Below the pieces are notes generated by a model that was not told the DNA's origin, searched no databases, and saw only the letters and a program-made list of their open reading frames with translations. 8,372 bases of DNA from Candidatus Pacearchaeota archaeon (GTDB lineage: Archaea > Nanobdellota > Nanobdellia > Pacearchaeales > GW2011-AR1). The stretch lies in the NCBI GenBank assembly GCA_002688335.1, contig NZCQ01000034.1, positions 1 to 8,372 on the forward strand, read 5' to 3'. Of this stretch, positions 5,916-8,372 are shown in pieces (positions within the stretch are counted from its first letter, which is position 1; each line of letters opens with the position of its first letter). The position numbers were made by a program, and so were the translations under genes.

Positions 5916-6346
5916 TTATCTTAATATCTCATCTAACCTATCTCGAGCAAATAATTTATTTTTAGCAACAAGCTCCTTTGAACTATCCGAATTAAAAATA
6001 GAAATTGTGCAACTCTCTCTCTCTCAAGATCAATACTAAGAGTGCTAAGTTTCACAGTACAGTTCCCAATCTGATAAACATATTGCATTTCAGAGATGGG
6101 TGTATGGAAATGAGACTCAGTATAAACACTTACAGATAATTCTGAATCATCTAATCTAGCTGCAACTACTTGAAATGGCGTACTGAGAGAGTAATATTCA
6201 ACACCATCATCATTATCAACTCCAGAATATATTATTTCATACGCCCCCAATCTTCTTACTTCTAGTAACTCATCATCAAGAGGACTACTACCATTAACAA
6301 GATCAAAACCCTCGCCTCCTTGATTTTCTCCTTCATACTCTATCAT
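5916..6346 (-). CDS. Gene B: small acidic protein, paralog of gene A, frameshifted at a GA microsatellite
   Basis: As read, the frame gives 137 aa ending at TAG 5935-5933, with an uncharacteristic hydrophobic tail. The run GAGAGAGAGAGAG (minus strand, 6025-6013) offers a slippage site. Dropping one GA unit continues as SCTISIFNSDSSKEL and ends at TAA 5918-5916, giving 142 aa. The repaired C-terminus aligns with gene A: VGNC versus IGNC, then SVAIVLYNESDSEL versus SCTISIFNSDSSKEL with the S-to-N spacing identical. It also restores the TAA-A-ATG junction to rps7. Both lines of evidence are visible in the sequence. The start overlaps the end of gene A by 14 nt. The protein is acidic and cytosolic-looking, with no known family. 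The shift may be real (inactivation or phase switching) or a sequencing error in the repeat. Confidence 0.78.
6013..6025. repeat. Dinucleotide microsatellite in gene B
   Basis: There are six and a half CT units on the plus strand (GA on the coding strand). It is exactly where the reading frame of gene B departs from the frame that matches its paralog. Loss of one unit, or gain of two, restores the conserved frame. Confidence 0.85.
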
Positions 6347-6695
6347 CTTCTAAAATATCCTCCAAAATCCCAAAACTATCATCCAGCTCAGAATCACTCT
6401 CATTATATAAGACTATTGCCACAGATTTTTCTGGCAAACGATAACCCTCCAACATGTAGCCACAATTACCAACCATCCCAATCACCCTAATATAATCTGC
6501 GTCTTCATCAGGAGTCTGATCAACATGAAAAGTTATCACACGATCATTATCCATAATCTTCTTAACAATTTCTTTATACCGCTCAACACTTTCAATATCT
6601 GTCAATGCGCATAATCTTTTGCCATCATGGCTCTGAACAAATTCAAGGCTAGCATCTCCACCATATTTAAAAGTAGCTCCCCTAGCCAAACCCAT
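6333..6695 (-). CDS. Gene A: small acidic protein between rps12 and rps7
   Basis: No family was recognised. The chosen start is ATG 6695, giving 120 aa (MGLARGATFKYGG...). It lies one base after the rps12 stop (TAA-A-ATG), the same junction as at aEF-2. The longer frame from 6752 would overlap the conserved end of rps12 and is not needed. The protein is acidic, with a probable helix at 34-49 and beta-strands around 53-58 and 68-82. It has a V-G-N-C motif (75-78), an SVAIVLYNESDSEL strand (91-104) and an acidic tail (LEDILEDDRV). Gene B is a tandem paralog. There is no signal peptide or membrane segment. The tight spacing implies translational coupling to uS12, so a translation-linked role is possible but unproven. 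Confidence 0.78.
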   Translation of the reverse strand: MGLARGATFKYGGDASLEFVQSHDGKRLCALTDIESVERYKEIVKKIMDNDRVITFHVDQTPDEDADYIRVIGMVGNCGYMLEGYRLPEKSVAIVLYNESDSELDDSFGILEDILEDDRV

Positions 6696-6696
6696 T

Positions 6697-7119
6697 TTAT
6701 CTTCTTCCCTTCTCGATCTTACCCATCCACAATCTTGGAAGTGGCTGATCATTTACTTTAATAACTTTCCATCTAACTCCGGGAATATCACCCTTACTCC
6801 TCCCCTGCTTCCCCCCAATCCTCTCAATCATAACCTCATCATGCTCATCAATAAATTTCTGAGCAAGATTTCCAGGAATAAAAGCGGTAACAACCTTACT
6901 ATTCTTAATTAACTGAACCTTGCAACATTTCCTCATCGCTGAATTTGGCTGCTTAGCTTCCTTTTGAACCTTCTCTGTAACAATTCCTTTAGCTTGATTC
7001 TTACCTCCAAGCGGATCAGATTTCTCAAAAAGATTCAGAGTCCTAACTTTATAATTCCTGTCACTCCATTTAAACTTACGTCTATTCTTTATCAACTTAG
7101 TTGCACTATTTAATCCCAT
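6697..7119 (-). CDS. rps12: Small ribosomal subunit protein uS12
   Basis: This is a decoding-centre protein of the 30S subunit. The 140-aa sequence has the family signatures GLNSATKL at the N-terminus, KFKWSDRNYK (15-24), AKGIVTEK (43-50), KQPNSA (56-61), the KVQLIKN/VTAFIPG strand pair (67-83), IDEHDEV (90-96) and GDIPGVR (110-116). The C-terminus is short and basic (MGKIEKGRR), as in archaea. The start at ATG 7119 matches the N-terminal GLNSA motif of archaeal and eukaryotic homologs, and an in-frame TAG lies upstream near 7142. The best TATA box predicts a transcript starting about 64 nt further upstream, where a 25-codon ORF begins and overlaps this start. Gene A follows after one base. 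Confidence 0.97.
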   Translation of the reverse strand: MGLNSATKLIKNRRKFKWSDRNYKVRTLNLFEKSDPLGGKNQAKGIVTEKVQKEAKQPNSAMRKCCKVQLIKNSKVVTAFIPGNLAQKFIDEHDEVMIERIGGKQGRSKGDIPGVRWKVIKVNDQPLPRLWMGKIEKGRR

Positions 7120-7183
7120 ATCCAGATACTCTCAGTTTCCTAGATACAACATTCCCTAAAATTGCTCTAGCTTTATTTAACAT
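7106..7183 (-). CDS. Possible leader peptide (25 aa) overlapping the rps12 start
   Basis: ATG 7183-7181 opens a short frame, MLNKARAILGNVV then SRKLRVSGYGIK, ending at TAG 7108-7106 inside rps12 (14-nt overlap in another frame). The TATA-like TTTAAAAA at 7205-7212 lies about 25 nt upstream, so a leaderless transcript would begin at this ATG rather than at rps12. The peptide is basic (K and R at six positions). Ribosomes finishing it would stop just past the rps12 ATG and could re-initiate. The position is seen in the sequence; expression and any regulatory role are inference. Confidence 0.35.
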   Translation of the reverse strand: MLNKARAILGNVVSRKLRVSGYGIK

Positions 7184-7202
7184 AATATTTTATTAGAATA
7201 AA

Positions 7203-7214
7203 GGTTTTTAAAGC
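7203..7214 (-). promoter_or_regulatory. TATA box for the rps12 operon
   Basis: The minus-strand sequence AAAGCTTTAAAAACC, with purines preceding the box as expected for a TFB recognition element, shares the 11-mer CTTTAAAAACC with the aEF-2 operon promoter. The predicted start site falls near 7183. Confidence 0.6.
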
Positions 7215-7262
7215 TTTGTTTTAGAAAATCCTTCGAGGGTCATAATGCGAGCCTTATCTTCT

Positions 7263-7495
7263 TTAATCGTCAGTTATAAACATTCCTTCAGCATCTCTTA
7301 ATTTTTCATCAAGAGATCTGTTAAAAGGGTCTGTAATTTCTGAAAAAGCGATTCCCTCTTCATCTTGATTTATCGCCTTTGTATTTGCGCCGTCAATTCC
7401 AGATAGCGTTTTAGGATTGCAACCATGGTTTTCTGGTCGCACCCCATAGTAGATCCACAAATCGAACAATAATAATTTGGATCATTTCTAGCCAT
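7263..7495 (-). pseudogene. Small C2HC zinc-binding protein, frameshifted at a G4 tract
   Basis: ATG 7495-7493 opens MARNDPNYYCSICGSTMG, with a GAGGGG ribosome-binding-like stretch 8-13 nt upstream, then drifts into a frame that stops at 7370 (41 aa). The adjoining frame holds RPENHGCNPKTLSGIDGA and continues to TAA at 7263. One extra G in the GGGG at 7445-7442 would join them into 77 aa with Cys10, Cys13, His24 and Cys26, a plausible single zinc site, followed by an acidic helical tail. The separate frame from a TTG at 7469 is only the downstream part. Zinc knuckles of this kind commonly bind nucleic acid or protein; the target is unknown. It lies between nusA and rps12, 43 bp after nusA. 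The missing base may be a true mutation or a base-calling error in the G run. Confidence 0.65.
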
Positions 7496-7538
7496 TTTTT
7501 AATACCCCCTCATTTAAACTCAGCATCTATATAAATAT

Positions 7539-7958
7539 TCACTTTACCATAACCTTCTTAACACCAAAATACTGATCAAGAATATTTGACATCTCATTAA
7601 GTCTTGCCCTATTTCTCCCAATCAATGAGGCCTTATTCTGACTTCCAGCACTAATCACTGCATCCTCTCCTTTAATCTCTATTGCTTTAAACTTCACAGG
7701 ACGAGTTATGGTTGAAACAAAACTCTCAATATCTTCCTTACCCCTGGGCTCAGCAACAATTTTAATCCTCTTACCAATAATCCTACTCAACTTTTCAAGA
7801 TTAGCATTACCCTTTCCAATGGCCTTCATAACAAATCTTTTAGGAACCGCAAATACAATAGAATTATTATACTCAAAGCAGTGATTACACCGAATCCTCG
7901 TAGTCTTACCGAAAATATTCGCATATCTTATAAACTGCATATCTAAAACCTTAATCAT
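7539..7958 (-). CDS. nusA: Archaeal NusA-like KH-domain transcription factor
   Basis: Archaeal NusA consists of just two KH RNA-binding domains, without the bacterial N-terminal RNA polymerase-binding and S1 domains; the 139-aa length fits. KH1 spans about 34-70 with a GKGN loop (48-51) in AIGKGNANLEKL, a variant of GxxG. KH2 spans about 88-138 with a GRNR loop (114-117) in LIGRNRARLNEM and ends in FGVKKVMV, the usual family ending. The segment RCNHCFEYNNSIVFAVP (23-39) includes a CxxC pair. Its role is thought to be termination/antitermination or RNA binding coupled to ribosomal genes. It keeps its canonical position before rps12, with a small zinc-binding gene in between. The gene normally upstream (rpl30e/rpoA2) is replaced by a surface-type protein. 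Confidence 0.93.
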   Translation of the reverse strand: MIKVLDMQFIRYANIFGKTTRIRCNHCFEYNNSIVFAVPKRFVMKAIGKGNANLEKLSRIIGKRIKIVAEPRGKEDIESFVSTITRPVKFKAIEIKGEDAVISAGSQNKASLIGRNRARLNEMSNILDQYFGVKKVMVK

Positions 7959-7997
7959 CTTATTAAAAATCTTTTATAAAAAATTATTGTCAAATTA

Positions 7998-8010
7998 GTT
8001 TTTAAATCTT
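7998..8010 (-). promoter_or_regulatory. TATA box for nusA
   Basis: The minus-strand AAGATTTAAAAAC is about 45 nt before ATG 7958, which predicts a leader of about 20 nt. A second AT-rich candidate, TTTATAAAAG near 7971-7980, lies only about 18 nt upstream of the ATG and fits less well. The first resembles the boxes before rps12 and the aEF-2 operon. Confidence 0.45.
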
Positions 8011-8028
8011 TGTATTTGATTGTCGTCG

Positions 8029-8040
8029 AAAAATAACCCA
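8029..8040 (-). terminator. Possible T-rich terminator after the surface-type gene
   Basis: Immediately after the stop codon at 8041 the minus strand reads TGGGTTATTTTTCG. A short T run of this type can end archaeal transcription, and it precedes the nusA promoter. Support is weak because no stem is evident. Confidence 0.25.
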
Positions 8041-8372
8041 TTAGATATAAGTAACCCTTATATTATCCATGAAAGTGTTATCTGAAGAACTTCCCAGATA
8101 GTTACCAATTACTATAATTTTTACAAATCTTGTACCTTTCTTCCACATTCCAGTGGTTTCACCTATTTGAGATTCGCCCGAAATTGTTGAATTATATTGG
8201 GTCCATTGATTATTTAAATAAACACCGGATGCAGAATTATACATATAATTTGTACCACCAAAAAAATGTTCTCTAATTTTTGTTCCTGCAGGAAACGATG
8301 AGCCTACAGATGTGGCAAATTCAACTTCCCAATAAAGTCCAGATTTTTGCACCCGAGTAATATTACGATTAC
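8041..8372 (-). CDS. C-terminal end of a surface/lectin-like beta-sandwich protein, partial
   Basis: The frame is open to the right edge, so the protein begins outside the window; the GTG at 8352 is internal (NRNITR precedes it). The 110 visible residues are rich in Ser, Thr, Asn, Gly and aromatics with few charges. They show alternating strand patterns (SGLYWEVEFATSV, GVYLNNQWTQYNSTISG, TRFVKIIVIGNYLG) and end in DNTFMDNIRVTYI, the type of ending seen in jelly-roll carbohydrate-binding or concanavalin-like domains of secreted proteins. N-glycosylation sequons (NIT, NST) fit an extracellular protein. The exact family cannot be fixed from this fragment. It has the same orientation as nusA but seems separated from it by a promoter. 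Nothing links it to translation. Confidence 0.7.
   Translation of the reverse strand, partial: NRNITRVQKSGLYWEVEFATSVGSSFPAGTKIREHFFGGTNYMYNSASGVYLNNQWTQYNSTISGESQIGETTGMWKKGTRFVKIIVIGNYLGSSSDNTFMDNIRVTYI

Noticed and set aside
5933..6012. Hydrophobic C-terminus of gene B as a real membrane anchor
   Set aside because: The segment begins at a dinucleotide repeat, and the alternative frame matches paralog A and ends one base before rps7.
6696..6752. Longer start for gene A at 6752
   Set aside because: It would overlap the conserved end of rps12; the ATG at 6695 gives the recurring TAA-A-ATG junction.
7225..7260. Possible tRNA or small RNA in the spacer before rps12
   Set aside because: GC-rich patches (CGAGGGT, GCGAGCC) do not form a cloverleaf or carry a T-arm motif.
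7436..7448. Programmed minus-1 frameshift at GGGG
   Set aside because: Slippage of one tRNA on GGG is possible, but no downstream stimulatory structure is evident and other inserted genes carry ordinary slippage lesions.
7263..7469. Independent 68-aa protein starting at TTG 7469
   Set aside because: An in-frame stop lies just upstream and the overlapping ATG frame supplies the CxxC half, so this is the second part of a frameshifted gene.
1..8372. CRISPR array, insertion sequence or prophage signature
   Set aside because: No regularly spaced repeats, transposase-like protein or terminal inverted repeats were seen; the two-copy repeat is not in an array.

Overview
The window reads as a piece of an AT-rich archaeal genome, most likely a DPANN lineage (Pacearchaeota/Woesearchaeota-like; this placement is an inference). 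Four archaeal-type translation/transcription genes are intact and all lie on the minus strand: the two-KH NusA-like protein (7539-7958), uS12 (6697-7119), uS7 (5225-5914) and elongation factor aEF-2 (1400-3592). TATA-like boxes sit 24-27 nt upstream of several start codons, which points to leaderless mRNAs, as is common in archaea. All three stop codons are used as stops.

Layout in the direction of transcription (right to left): the 3' end of a surface-type beta-sandwich protein (8372-8041); nusA; a small C2HC zinc-binding gene broken by a frameshift (7495-7263); a possible 25-codon leader ORF overlapping rps12; rps12; two tandem paralogous small acidic genes, here called A (6695-6333) and B (6346-5916, frameshifted in an AG microsatellite); rps7; an unknown 222-aa protein; an unknown Arg-rich 88-aa protein; a tiny single-span membrane protein split by a 13-bp tandem duplication; a 79-aa protein whose stop is 1 nt from the aEF-2 start; aEF-2; a 272-bp spacer with a repeat; a 106-aa protein; and two related secreted Tyr-rich proteins, the second running off the left edge.

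The canonical archaeal order nusA-rps12-rps7-fusA is kept, but every junction has been filled by small unrecognised ORFs. Usual flanking genes (rpoA2/rpl30e before nusA, tuf after fusA) are absent. Three inserted genes carry slippage-type lesions (a G4 tract, a GA dinucleotide run and a 13-bp duplication), while the four core genes have none. Repairing gene B in silico gives the stop-to-start junction TAA-A-ATG, also found at rps12/A and 79-aa/aEF-2, so the inserted genes appear knitted into the operon.

No tRNA, rRNA, CRISPR array or transposase was seen. No gene-free stretch exceeds 300 bp.
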